From a virus, in the IMG/VR virus record IMGVR_UViG_3300046734_000171, positions 1 through 28,517 of that record: DNA of 28,517 bases; one strand, given 5' to 3'. The translations under genes were made by a program, and so were the position numbers. The notes beneath the pieces were generated by a model. The model saw nothing but the letters and a program-made list of their open reading frames with translations, did no database searches and was not told where the DNA came from. This document shows positions 14,880 to 21,031 of the stretch, piece by piece; positions within the stretch are counted from its first letter, which is position 1, and every line of letters starts with the position of its first letter.

Positions 14880-15492
14880 TTATGTTTTCCAATATCTCTT
14901 TGCATAATTCATAAGGTACTTTACTTCTTTCATAATTACCTTTTAATCCTTGTGTTCCAGTTTTTGATCCACGTGGTGCAGCTTCGTGGCACGGCATACC
15001 GTTCTTACACATTGGTCTTGGTGTCCAGTTTAAATTATGCCATAAATCCGTAGGTTTCATACGATTGTCGCCATATTGACAATAGGTAACTGTATCACGG
15101 TTAAGGTACTCTACTGCACCCATTTTACGCATTAAGCCACGTGGATTTTCAATTATAAAATACTTTGGTTGTAATATATTTATTAGCCATATTGTTTGTT
15201 CAAGTATTAGTAAACCGTCTTGTGCTTTTTCTGTTTTAGGTTCTCTATTACCATTTTCATCAGGTGCGTTCCAATGATAGCCACAACTTGCAATACTAAA
15301 TGTTGTACACGGTGGACTTGCCCAAATGATATCTGGCCAAAATGGTATGCTGTCTATATCAAAATCTAATATATCTACAACGTGATCTACTTGACCATAC
15401 TGTTTTATATCAGTAGTAAATGTTTCATAACCATATTCTTTTGCTACGTTACTAAAACTGCAACTACCTGCAAATAATTCTAATACTTTCAT
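14863..15492 (-). CDS. DNA (cytosine-5) methyltransferase
   Basis: This 209-aa enzyme starts MKVLELFAGSCSFSNVAKEY, the AdoMet-binding motif I with F-A-G. The catalytic motif IV is WASPPCTTFS, with the nucleophile at Cys62, and motif VI is FIIENPRG, the usual EN-V/P. At 209 aa it is short compared with typical bacterial C5 enzymes, and the target-recognition part is small, as is usual in phage stand-alone methyltransferases. The ATG overlaps the stop of the upstream adenine methyltransferase (ATGA), so the two are coupled. The likely job is to hide phage DNA from host restriction. The specificity cannot be read from sequence. Confidence 0.88.
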   Translation of the reverse strand: MKVLELFAGSCSFSNVAKEYGYETFTTDIKQYGQVDHVVDILDFDIDSIPFWPDIIWASPPCTTFSIASCGYHWNAPDENGNREPKTEKAQDGLLILEQTIWLINILQPKYFIIENPRGLMRKMGAVEYLNRDTVTYCQYGDNRMKPTDLWHNLNWTPRPMCKNGMPCHEAAPRGSKTGTQGLKGNYERSKVPYELCKEILENINVHKR

Positions 15493-15983
15493 AATTCTAC
15501 GTTTAATCCTAGTTGTGCTTGTTTTATAACTTCTATTGCTTTATTTCCACAACCAATTAATAAGCTACCTGTACTACCTTGTTTTGCTTGTACGTTACCT
15601 TTGTAAAACGCTAATCTACCTTTTACAAAACATAATATATCTGCTTTGGTTGCATAATTATGAAACCAACGTGTATCAGTTCTTGCAAATACTAAAGCTA
15701 TGCCGTTGCCGTGTTGTATTAATTTTTCTAGCCACAAACCAGTATCTTTACCATAAGGTGGATTACACCAAACAAATCCATACCAATCTTGTTTTAAACC
15801 GTCTAATTCTTCGTGGTAATGATTTTCTGCTGGTATCCACGGAACACCACCTTTAGGTGCTGCAACATCTAAATCAAATGTTGTATTTAAACTTTTAAAT
15901 AATTCTGGTGGTGTGTACCATTCATTTGATTGAACTACGCCACCGGGATTTTCGTACCAAGTACCATTTTGTTTTTGATCCAT
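15489..15983 (-). CDS. Phage Dam-type DNA N6-adenine methyltransferase
   Basis: This 164-aa protein has EWYTPPELFKSL near the start, DLDVAAPKG as the AdoMet pocket and NPPYGKD (NPPY at 74-77) as the catalytic motif IV. This is the plan of the phage Dam family (PF05869-type). Then come LVFARTDTRWFH and ILCFVKGRLAFY. The length agrees with phage Dam proteins of about 160-180 aa. A strong AAGGAG box precedes the ATG. It sits upstream of a C5 enzyme with a 4-base overlap, and a third methyltransferase lies at 17995-18672. It probably protects against GATC-type or other restriction. Confidence 0.9.
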   Translation of the reverse strand: MDQKQNGTWYENPGGVVQSNEWYTPPELFKSLNTTFDLDVAAPKGGVPWIPAENHYHEELDGLKQDWYGFVWCNPPYGKDTGLWLEKLIQHGNGIALVFARTDTRWFHNYATKADILCFVKGRLAFYKGNVQAKQGSTGSLLIGCGNKAIEVIKQAQLGLNVEL

Positions 15984-16005
15984 TTCACTCCTTTGTTTAA
16001 TCTAA

Positions 16006-16653
16006 CTATACTTGTTTTTTTTGTTTTTCTTGCCATATTTCTAAATTCTTTCTTGTACACGCTTTACACCAACTTGTTTTACCACCTATGCCTTGTGGTC
16101 GTCTGCTAAACTCATCAGCTATCTTACGTTCCCAACACTTTGTACAACGCTTAGTTACTAATTGTCCGTGACTATTAAACTCTGGCATTGACTTGCTTGG
16201 CTTTTCACGATCTAGCAGCTTATCAGCTTGTTTATTGTTTTGTATCTTTATATGACAACTAACGCAAATATGTGATTTACCACCCCAATTTTCATTATCA
16301 TTAGGATAACCTTTAGTCTTTCTGTTGCACCTTAGACAACGCTTACGTACTAATTCCCCGTGATAACTAAATTCTGCGTCAATAATATCTAATGTTGTGT
16401 AAGTTTCTACTAACGTTTTATCTAGATCAGCTGGTGGTTTAGCTTTAAATCTACGTCTTACACGCTCTGGTACGGCATATACACCGTATTCATAATCATT
16501 GTTTAGTGCGTCTTGCAAACATTCTACGTTTACTGGACATTCACGGCAAACTATATGTGTTTCCCAGTACTGTTTATCTGTGCTTTCCTCTGTACCGGGG
16601 AAGAACAGATTTGTTGGTAAGTTGTTGCAATTAGCCCTGTTATGCCATTCCAT
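16006..16653 (-). CDS. WhiB-family Fe-S regulator fused to two duplicated zinc ribbons
   Basis: Residues 1-70 are a WhiB-like domain: W3, C9, FFP at 17-19, and C36-x2-C39-x5-C45 for the 4Fe-4S cluster. After them come G57-V-Y (the usual G-[VI]-W turn is G-V-Y here) and a basic R/K stretch at 63-70. WhiB proteins act with sigma factor in actinobacteria and actinophages. Unusually, 130 more residues carry two C-x2-C ... C-x2-C ribbons, at C106/C109/C130/C133 and C170/C173/C196/C199. Both are introduced by the same phrase, E-F-[S/N]-x-H-G-x-L-V-x-K-R-C, so the ribbon was duplicated. The second resembles the zinc-ribbon N-terminus of endonuclease-VII-like phage proteins. No good SD precedes the ATG; initiation may be leaderless. 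Confidence 0.88.
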   Translation of the reverse strand: MEWHNRANCNNLPTNLFFPGTEESTDKQYWETHIVCRECPVNVECLQDALNNDYEYGVYAVPERVRRRFKAKPPADLDKTLVETYTTLDIIDAEFSYHGELVRKRCLRCNRKTKGYPNDNENWGGKSHICVSCHIKIQNNKQADKLLDREKPSKSMPEFNSHGQLVTKRCTKCWERKIADEFSRRPQGIGGKTSWCKACTRKNLEIWQEKQKKQV

Positions 16654-16675
16654 ACATTAAGAATAGTTGAAATTA

Positions 16676-17080
16676 CTAAGAGTATGGATTATTTAATTTA
16701 TTTATTATTTCTTTTGTTTCTTTTGTAACGTCAAAATCTAAATCTTCTAAAACCATACTGCTTTGTACTCTTATTTCTTCGTATAGGTTTGCAAACAAGT
16801 TAAGCATTTGTTCACGGCTTAAATCGTTTTCTACTTGAAATACTGTTTGTTGATAATCTACAAAATTGTTTATCTGTACGTCGTATGATCCAACAAAATT
16901 ATAACGTATAGACATTCTTGTTTTATCGCCATTAGTCCAAGGTATTGTGAAATTCATACCACCATAATGACCGTCTGGTGTGTTGTTTGGTTCTACTGGT
17001 TCTTTATCTTGCAACCACGATTGAAAGCCCATTACGTGCTTTAATAAATCTAATATATTGTCGTAGCCCTTGTTAGACAT
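16676..17080 (-). CDS. Unknown protein, acidic, early region
   Basis: This 134-aa protein probably starts at the ATG at 17080 (MSNKGYDNILDLLKHVMGFQ), since GGAG lies seven bases before it. The ATG two codons upstream is too close to that SD. A hydrophobic helix is followed by a soluble, tyrosine/aspartate-rich centre (MNFTIPWTNGDKTRMSI; YDVQINNFVDYQQTVF) and a helical C-terminus (EQMLNLFANLYEEIRV). A -10-like TATAAT lies at 17112-17107 just upstream. I do not recognise the family; its neighbours are a WhiB protein and a PD-(D/E)XK-like protein. Confidence 0.6.
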   Translation of the reverse strand: MSNKGYDNILDLLKHVMGFQSWLQDKEPVEPNNTPDGHYGGMNFTIPWTNGDKTRMSIRYNFVGSYDVQINNFVDYQQTVFQVENDLSREQMLNLFANLYEEIRVQSSMVLEDLDFDVTKETKEIINKLNNPYS

Positions 17081-17106
17081 ACACATACTCCAATTCTATA
17101 TACAAC

Positions 17107-17112
17107 ATTATA
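17107..17112 (-). promoter_or_regulatory. Candidate -10 box TATAAT ahead of the WhiB region
   Basis: The minus strand carries a perfect TATAAT (17112-17107), with the start expected near 17100 and the first gene's ATG at 17080. A recognisable -35 is lacking at 17 bases upstream (TAATGG there). This could drive the unknown gene and then WhiB. Chance TATAAT boxes are common in AT-rich DNA. Confidence 0.3.
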
Positions 17113-17149
17113 GTATCCGGGTATTTATCCCATTATTTTTGATATATTT

Positions 17150-17527
17150 CTAAAATTTAAAGCCGTTTGCAATATCGTCTATTGGTACTTTTATACCACG
17201 TGAATTATCATTATCCCCACCAACTACATCACGATCTGTGTCTATAAAGCGTCTTGTAATCCGTTTTAGCGTATCTGTTGGTAATATATACATTTGTAAT
17301 AACTGTTCATCACGGATTAAACACAACGCCCAATAATCAGCTTCTGTTGCTGCAATGCCACTAGGTTGGCCTTTATATTGATATTCTATAAATAGATTGC
17401 CTGTTTGTTCCCATAAATATCGTTCTGATTTAACTTCTATGTTTTTCCCGGTAAAAAACTGTGCTAACTGATCTTCTAGCTTTTGACCTTGTTTAAGCTG
17501 TATATCAAACTTTTTGTTATAGTTCAT
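17150..17527 (-). CDS. PD-(D/E)XK nuclease-like protein (phage resolvase type)
   Basis: This 125-aa protein has KLEDQLAQFFTGKNIEVKSE, with E31-x-K33 after a helix, then LWEQTGNLFIEYQYKGQPSG with a further acidic residue in IEYQ. The order of acidic helix, E-x-K strand and G-N-L-F-I-E-Y strand is the core pattern of small phage PD-(D/E)XK proteins that carry a conserved SGI-x-x-T-x-A-D-x-W block (here SGIAATEADYWA). They are thought to resolve branched DNA or act as endonucleases. The aspartate of the PD motif is not clear here. The ATG overlaps the upstream stop by 11 bases. Its position among methyltransferases also allows it to be a restriction-like partner; I do not favour that. Confidence 0.6.
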   Translation of the reverse strand: MNYNKKFDIQLKQGQKLEDQLAQFFTGKNIEVKSERYLWEQTGNLFIEYQYKGQPSGIAATEADYWALCLIRDEQLLQMYILPTDTLKRITRRFIDTDRDVVGGDNDNSRGIKVPIDDIANGFKF

Positions 17528-18005
17528 TTTGCCACTTTGTTATCCACTTGTCTGTATCTTCCCAACACCATTGACTACTACTAAATACTTTCCAGTAAGG
17601 GTTTCGGCTATGTATATCTTCTACCAATATTGACGCAACCTTTATGTTATATTTTGGCACAAATTGTGCGTAATTGTTGCCAATAGGATAATCCCAATGT
17701 GGTACGTCATAGTTTTGTTTAACCCAACCATACGATCTAGGTATTATTTGAAATAATCCACTATCATCATCTTCATAACGATATGCGTTAGCTTTACCAC
17801 GACTTTCGCACCACATAACTTTTGTAGCTGTTTCAATGTTCTCTAGATCAAAATGTTCCACTAACAGCTGTGCATATTGCATACAACTATCTGGTACATA
17901 GTTTTCACAATCTTTTATATTTGTGAAGTCATCAACAGTAGGTGTAATACCAATAGCAAAATTATTAAGTATTAACGCCCAAGCTAATATGCATTTAGTT
18001 ATCAT
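17517..18005 (-). CDS. Secreted lysozyme-like (SLT-fold) peptidoglycan hydrolase
   Basis: Taken from the ATG at 18005 (overlapping the methyltransferase stop by 11 bases), the 162-aa product opens MITKCILAWALILNNFAIGI, a good signal peptide with Lys then a hydrophobic run. The mature part has WCESRGKANAY with the catalytic-type Glu, then SGLFQIIPRSYGW, the GLMQ-type motif of soluble transglycosylases. Later WKVFSSSQWCWED ends the domain. A longer frame from 18056 would add 17 residues, without a better SD. A secreted lytic enzyme in the early half, away from the amidase/holin pair, could act at DNA entry or as a second lysin. Confidence 0.72.
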   Translation of the reverse strand: MITKCILAWALILNNFAIGITPTVDDFTNIKDCENYVPDSCMQYAQLLVEHFDLENIETATKVMWCESRGKANAYRYEDDDSGLFQIIPRSYGWVKQNYDVPHWDYPIGNNYAQFVPKYNIKVASILVEDIHSRNPYWKVFSSSQWCWEDTDKWITKWQNEL

Positions 18006-18672
18006 ACAATTTGCTAACTTCATCAAATACTTGCTTTGATAATTCAAAACCAACATAATCTCGGTTTAACTTTTGTGCAGCAAAACCTGTTGTACTAGAA
18101 CCCTCAAATGGATCAAGTATTAAATCTTTTTCATTACTAAATATATCAATACATTTTAAAGGTAATTCAATTGGATATGGTTTTTGTGCTGATGTTTTAC
18201 TACTAGATACAGAAGTTTCAATAAAGTTATGTTCATAATTTATTTTTTTTGGATAATCTAATTTTGGAACTTTTGCAAATATTTCAATAGTTTCAACAGA
18301 ATTAGTTAATCTTCCACGTAATGGTATTGGATTTGTTTTATGCCAATATATTTTGTCAATGTTATGCCAATGTGTACGACGTTCAATTTGCCTTATTAGT
18401 TCGCCTACTCTATTAACTTTACCCTCTGAATAACTAAAACCAATATTCATTGCAATAAACCCTGTATCTTTAACTTTAGGTTTTAATAAATCAAATAATT
18501 CTAAAATATCAAATAAAGGTTCGCCAACTGGTACTGTATTATGAAATCCACTACCACGTTGATAACGTTTTTCACTATTAAAATATGGTGGACTTGTCAT
18601 AACTAATTGTATTGATTTATCTTCTAAATTTTTAATTAGTTCTAAACAATCCCCGTTGTATCTATTTATCAT
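17995..18672 (-). CDS. Beta-class DNA N4/N6 methyltransferase
   Basis: This 225-aa enzyme has the catalytic SPPY motif (27-30) early and the AdoMet motif DPFEGSSTTGFAA near the C-terminus, the motif order IV-...-I typical of beta-class N4-cytosine or N6-adenine enzymes. It opens MINRYNGDCLELIKNLEDKS, as in the D-C-x-E-x-L-x-x-L start of the family. The middle (IDKIYWHKTNPIPLRGRL) is the usual W-x-K-x-N-P-x-P. Its ATG overlaps the initiator stop, and its end overlaps the lysozyme-like gene. With the two others it gives the phage three methyltransferases of different types, without a visible restriction partner. Confidence 0.9.
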   Translation of the reverse strand: MINRYNGDCLELIKNLEDKSIQLVMTSPPYFNSEKRYQRGSGFHNTVPVGEPLFDILELFDLLKPKVKDTGFIAMNIGFSYSEGKVNRVGELIRQIERRTHWHNIDKIYWHKTNPIPLRGRLTNSVETIEIFAKVPKLDYPKKINYEHNFIETSVSSSKTSAQKPYPIELPLKCIDIFSNEKDLILDPFEGSSTTGFAAQKLNRDYVGFELSKQVFDEVSKLYDN

Positions 18673-19384
18673 TTGCCCAATCGTCCATTTTCTTTTGATC
18701 TATCGCATTTTCTACTTGTTTAGCACTTGCAGTTCTAGCACCTTTAAGCAACTGTACATTATTGACAATGCCTTGTGGCGTTAAAGCACCTGCACCATAA
18801 GTTTTAAGTAGATTTTCTGCAATTACTGGTATATCCCCCGGTTCATAACCAGCTTCGTGCATTTCTTTAGCTGCCTTGTAGATCCGTCCCCATTGTGATT
18901 TAGTTGGTTTGTCTAATGAACATACTTGTTGCATTGCATTTACATAAAGTTCTTGTACTTCCCTAGAATATAGTTCATTGGATATAGTTCTATTGAGTAT
19001 AGTTTGTGTCAAGTTTTCTATACCCCTACCCGTCACGTTTTCTTTACCCCCCCTGTCAAGTTTTCTTGACACCCCCGGTGTAAGTTTAAGAATATATAAA
19101 TTACTGGTTTGTTCGCCTTTATCTTTATAACGTTCTTTGATCTCAACAACGCCTTTATCTTCTAAGCCCTGTAATGCTTTGATTGTACTGTACCTAGATC
19201 GTTGTATATCCTTGGCTAACTTCGTCACACTTGGCCAACACTCTTTCGTTTTGTTGTCTGCGTATTGACCGAGTGCAACGTAGGTAGTCAATTCAATGGG
19301 TTTTAACACTTGTAGTAACCAATGTGGCACTATTGTAAACGTAAACTCTAGTTCTGCACCAATAAATTGTGGTTCATCACTCAT
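18662..19384 (-). CDS. Winged-helix replication initiator (lambda O-like layout)
   Basis: This 240-aa protein has a winged helix-turn-helix N-terminal domain, residues about 15-100: ELTTYVALGQYADNKTKECW, then PSVTKLAKDIQRSRYSTIKA and LQGLEDKGVVEIKERYKDKG. Phage initiators and RepA-type proteins begin this way. Residues about 98-126 (SRKLDRGGKENVTGRG) form a linker coded by the iteron DNA at 19007-19090. The C-terminal part (YVNAMQQVCSLDKPTKSQWG) resembles the helical tail that recruits helicase or its loader. The ATG overlaps the previous stop. With origin repeats inside its own gene it closely matches the lambda O arrangement. Confidence 0.75.
   Translation of the reverse strand: MSDEPQFIGAELEFTFTIVPHWLLQVLKPIELTTYVALGQYADNKTKECWPSVTKLAKDIQRSRYSTIKALQGLEDKGVVEIKERYKDKGEQTSNLYILKLTPGVSRKLDRGGKENVTGRGIENLTQTILNRTISNELYSREVQELYVNAMQQVCSLDKPTKSQWGRIYKAAKEMHEAGYEPGDIPVIAENLLKTYGAGALTPQGIVNNVQLLKGARTASAKQVENAIDQKKMDDWANDK
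18968..19006. repeat. AT-rich direct repeats beside iterons (possible unwinding element)
   Basis: Three imperfect copies of a 9-10 base word, ATATAGTTC, ATATAGTTC and GTATAGTTT, lie in order with periods of about 14 and 15-16 bases. They directly adjoin the iterons on the 18.97 kb side and are much more AT-rich than those. This arrangement of short AT-rich repeats next to protein-bound iterons is what duplex-unwinding elements look like. They lie inside the initiator gene. Confidence 0.5.
19007..19090. repeat. Iterons within the initiator gene (probable origin of replication)
   Basis: Three copies of about 20 bases, TGTCAAGTTTTCTATACCCC at 19007-19026, CGTCACGTTTTCTTTACCCC at 19031-19050 and TGTCAAGTTTTCTTGACACC at 19054-19073, repeat with a 23-24 base period, two helical turns. 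A fourth partial copy (TGTAAGTTT) begins at 19079. Spacing on one DNA face is expected for initiator binding sites. They encode a linker after the winged helix. Confidence 0.68.
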
Positions 19385-19859
19385 TGCTACTACCTATTCC
19401 AAAACGCCAACCTTTCTCAATGGCACTTTCATAATTCATATTGACATAAGGTTTAAATAGTTCCTTTTGCCAATCACGTATCTTATTGTATTTATATAAG
19501 TTTTGTGTTTTATAAAACACGGCTTCTGCAAATGACTTATAGCCATTCATTTCTAAATACGTTTCTAAGCTACTTGGTGGATCAACCTGTTGTTCCTCTA
19601 CTTGTGCAGCTAATTTTTTTTCTTGTACTAGCGTTGCAAACTGTTCTACTTGTGCTTCTCTACATAGTTTTTTAAGTTTTGACCAATCTAAAAAGTCATT
19701 GCCACTATCAAAATAACCTAGTAGTACACCACCAAATACATCATCATCATATATTTTAAAATCTTCATATAATGATTTAACCGTTAGATCATCTAACTTT
19801 GCATTTGGCCAACGTATCTTTAGCCATTGACACCAGTACAAAAACTGTTTTTTATCCAT
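19377..19859 (-). CDS. Replication-module protein (helicase-loader-like position)
   Basis: This 160-aa acidic protein is the gene between a zinc-ribbon protein and the initiator, overlapping both. It reads MDKKQFLYWCQWLKIRWPNA, then SLYEDFKIYDDDVFGGVLLG, DFLDWSKLKKLCREAQVEQF and a helical C-terminus. Short helical proteins with an aromatic start and a D-x-V-x-x-x-V-x-x-x-F-D motif are common next to phage initiators, and some resemble the loader or replisome-organiser N-terminal domain. There is no ATP-binding motif, so it would not be a DnaC-type AAA+ loader. The role is inferred mainly from place. Confidence 0.5.
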   Translation of the reverse strand: MDKKQFLYWCQWLKIRWPNAKLDDLTVKSLYEDFKIYDDDVFGGVLLGYFDSGNDFLDWSKLKKLCREAQVEQFATLVQEKKLAAQVEEQQVDPPSSLETYLEMNGYKSFAEAVFYKTQNLYKYNKIRDWQKELFKPYVNMNYESAIEKGWRFGIGSSNE

Positions 19860-20305
19860 TAAAACGGTAAGTCTTTACTAGCTTGTATTTCTTGGTTTGC
19901 AAACTCGTCCTCGTTCCACGTAGCCCACGAATAACCTTTACCTGTATCGCAACCTTTTTTATTAGTGCAACTAAATACCGGGATTTTAGCAAACTTAGGA
20001 TCTGATTTAATCTTTTCACGATTATCTTCAACATCTGATTTACATTCTGGACATTTTGGCGTAAATGATTTCAGTTCTGTTTCAAATACTGGTTCATTAG
20101 GTGGTTCTTGTTCAAACGGTGCTTGTACTGTTGGTACAGCTTGTTCTACACCCTCTTTTAAGTAATTAAAAAGATTATCTGATATGTCTTTTATAAGATT
20201 AAGCTGTTGATTTGCACCAACATCATTAAAATCAAATTTATCTTTTGTTAATTCAATTGCAGCTTTTAGTGCAACTTGTTTCATTATGCTTTCGTTTGTG
20301 TTCAT
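19859..20305 (-). CDS. Zinc-ribbon protein of replication module (SSB-like role possible)
   Basis: This 148-aa protein has a helical N-terminal half (MKQVALKAAIELTKDKFD, then LIKDISDNLFNYLKEGVEQ), a proline-rich linker (APFEQEPPNEPV) and a C-terminal zinc ribbon CPECKSDVEDN ... FSCTNKKGC followed by GYSWATWNEDEF. The ribbon followed by an aromatic W-x-x-W and acidic tail DLPF recalls phage single-strand-binding-like accessory proteins, and marine phages carry similar ribbons. It leads the replication operon after an inverted-repeat region, with AGAGG before the ATG. Function is inferred from place and ribbon. Confidence 0.6.
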   Translation of the reverse strand: MNTNESIMKQVALKAAIELTKDKFDFNDVGANQQLNLIKDISDNLFNYLKEGVEQAVPTVQAPFEQEPPNEPVFETELKSFTPKCPECKSDVEDNREKIKSDPKFAKIPVFSCTNKKGCDTGKGYSWATWNEDEFANQEIQASKDLPF

Positions 20306-20328
20306 TTTCTACCTCTTTCTTTAAACAC

Positions 20329-20390
20329 CTTGTAATACACCTAGGTAACAATAAAAATACCGTTAATACTTTTGCTAAATGTATTACAAG
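20329..20390. promoter_or_regulatory. Perfect 11-bp inverted repeat, 40 bp apart, upstream of replication operon
   Basis: CTTGTAATACA at 20329-20339 is exactly complementary to TGTATTACAAG at 20380-20390. The arms flank the 5' leader of the replication operon (ATG at 20305). They could be two operator half-sites for looping, an RNA stem that controls the leader, or part of an origin region. No -10/-35 pair of confidence lies between them. Confidence 0.5.
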
Positions 20391-20401
20391 CTGTAAACCG
20401 T

Positions 20402-20479
20402 TTATATATCGCCACGGTTACAATCGTAACAAATGTTATTACGATCTATCAGCTTATCTTTTTTACAGTTTTTACACAT
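20402..20479 (-). CDS. Zinc-knuckle microprotein (25 aa)
   Basis: The ATG at 20479 sits inside the end of the 59-aa gene, and the frame ends at 20402. It reads MCKNCKKDKLIDRNNICYDC, then NRGDI: C-x2-C then C-x2-C with 14 residues between. This is a clear minimal zinc-binding plan. Overlap with the upstream gene (ATGTGTAA shared) supports expression by coupling. Function unknown. Confidence 0.55.
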   Translation of the reverse strand: MCKNCKKDKLIDRNNICYDCNRGDI

Positions 20480-20651
20480 TATCTTCTTCCATACTTTTAA
20501 AACAATCGTTGCATACAAAATAATCTTTGCTTGTAAATGGATATACATAATGGTCAAAACAAAGGAAACAATCAAAATGTCTAATTTGTTTTGGTGTTTG
20601 ATTATTGTTAAATATTAAGTTTTTTAAATAAAATAATAGATTACTTAACAT
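20472..20651 (-). CDS. Zinc-ribbon microprotein (59 aa)
   Basis: This 59-aa frame starts at an ATG at 20651 that overlaps the end of the small membrane protein gene and ends at 20472 inside the next microgene. The N-terminal 20 residues are hydrophobic and basic (MLSNLLFYLKNLIFN). Then CFLCFDH (C28, C31) and CNDCFKS (C47, C50) form a C-x2-C ... C-x2-C ribbon with an aromatic stretch YVYPFTSKDYF between. Coding support is the four-cysteine pattern and overlaps on both sides. I recognise no family. Confidence 0.65.
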   Translation of the reverse strand: MLSNLLFYLKNLIFNNNQTPKQIRHFDCFLCFDHYVYPFTSKDYFVCNDCFKSMEEDNV

Positions 20652-20847
20652 TGTTAAACATATTATCTTTGTTTAATACTTCGCCGTCTTTTAACCTACG
20701 CTCAAAGTCAACATCATATTCTTGTACTGGTTCAAAACCAAGCATTTTTGCAATCCATACAGCAACTTCGCCAAGTAATGCACCGATCATAATTATGCTG
20801 ATAAATCCTAAGAACATAAGATAATAGTCTATTGGTTCAGCTAACAT
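20641..20847 (-). CDS. Small membrane protein (68 aa)
   Basis: A strong AAAGGAG box precedes the ATG at 20847. The protein has one long hydrophobic helix (MFLGFISIIMIGALLGEVAV, residues about 11-33) and an acidic, basic soluble tail (EYDVDFERRLKDGEVLNKDN). That layout, helix then charged cytoplasmic tail, would fit a holin-like or an inner-membrane accessory protein. The first gene after the holin terminator, it opens the early half. It also begins a chain of overlapping microgenes. No family is recognised. Confidence 0.65.
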   Translation of the reverse strand: MLAEPIDYYLMFLGFISIIMIGALLGEVAVWIAKMLGFEPVQEYDVDFERRLKDGEVLNKDNMFNNVK

Positions 20848-20981
20848 TTTTACACTCCTTTAATTTGCTTATGGACATAATAAACAGATTTATTTGTTTA
20901 TGTGGCATTTATAAAAAAAATTATGTTACTATTGTAACGTTCAAGTAAACACTCCACTTTTGTTTGGACGTACGTATATAG
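20848..20981 (-). promoter_or_regulatory. 134-bp leader of early/replication unit with palindromes
   Basis: No gene lies here. It holds GTTACTATTGTAAC (20925-20938), a palindrome with 5-base arms, and a longer imperfect inverted repeat (CATAATAAACA against TGTTTATG at 20875-20902). The palindrome recurs with the same arms at 20417-20430 (GTTACAATCGTAAC), inside the 25-aa microgene. It follows the holin terminator, so a promoter is expected here, but I cannot point to a firm -35/-10 pair. Confidence 0.4.
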
Positions 20982-21011
20982 AAAAGACCGGGATTTTACT
21001 CCCGGTCTTTT
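20982..21011 (-). terminator. Intrinsic terminator after holin gene (bidirectional form)
   Basis: AAAAGACCGGGA pairs with TCCCGGTCTTTT across a six-base loop, a 12-bp stem with G/C core. T-rich sequence follows on both strands: TTTTC on the minus strand, and a longer TTTTTCTTTTC on the plus. It lies 21 bases after the holin stop. It separates the lysis operon from the early unit. Confidence 0.85.
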
Positions 21012-21031
21012 TCTTTTCTAGGTGCTGCGTG

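Noticed and set aside
19852-20034. 60-codon minus-strand frame inside the zinc-ribbon gene
   Set aside because: It overlaps a better-supported gene (SD, zinc ribbon motif) in another frame and is only a Lys/Leu-rich shadow.
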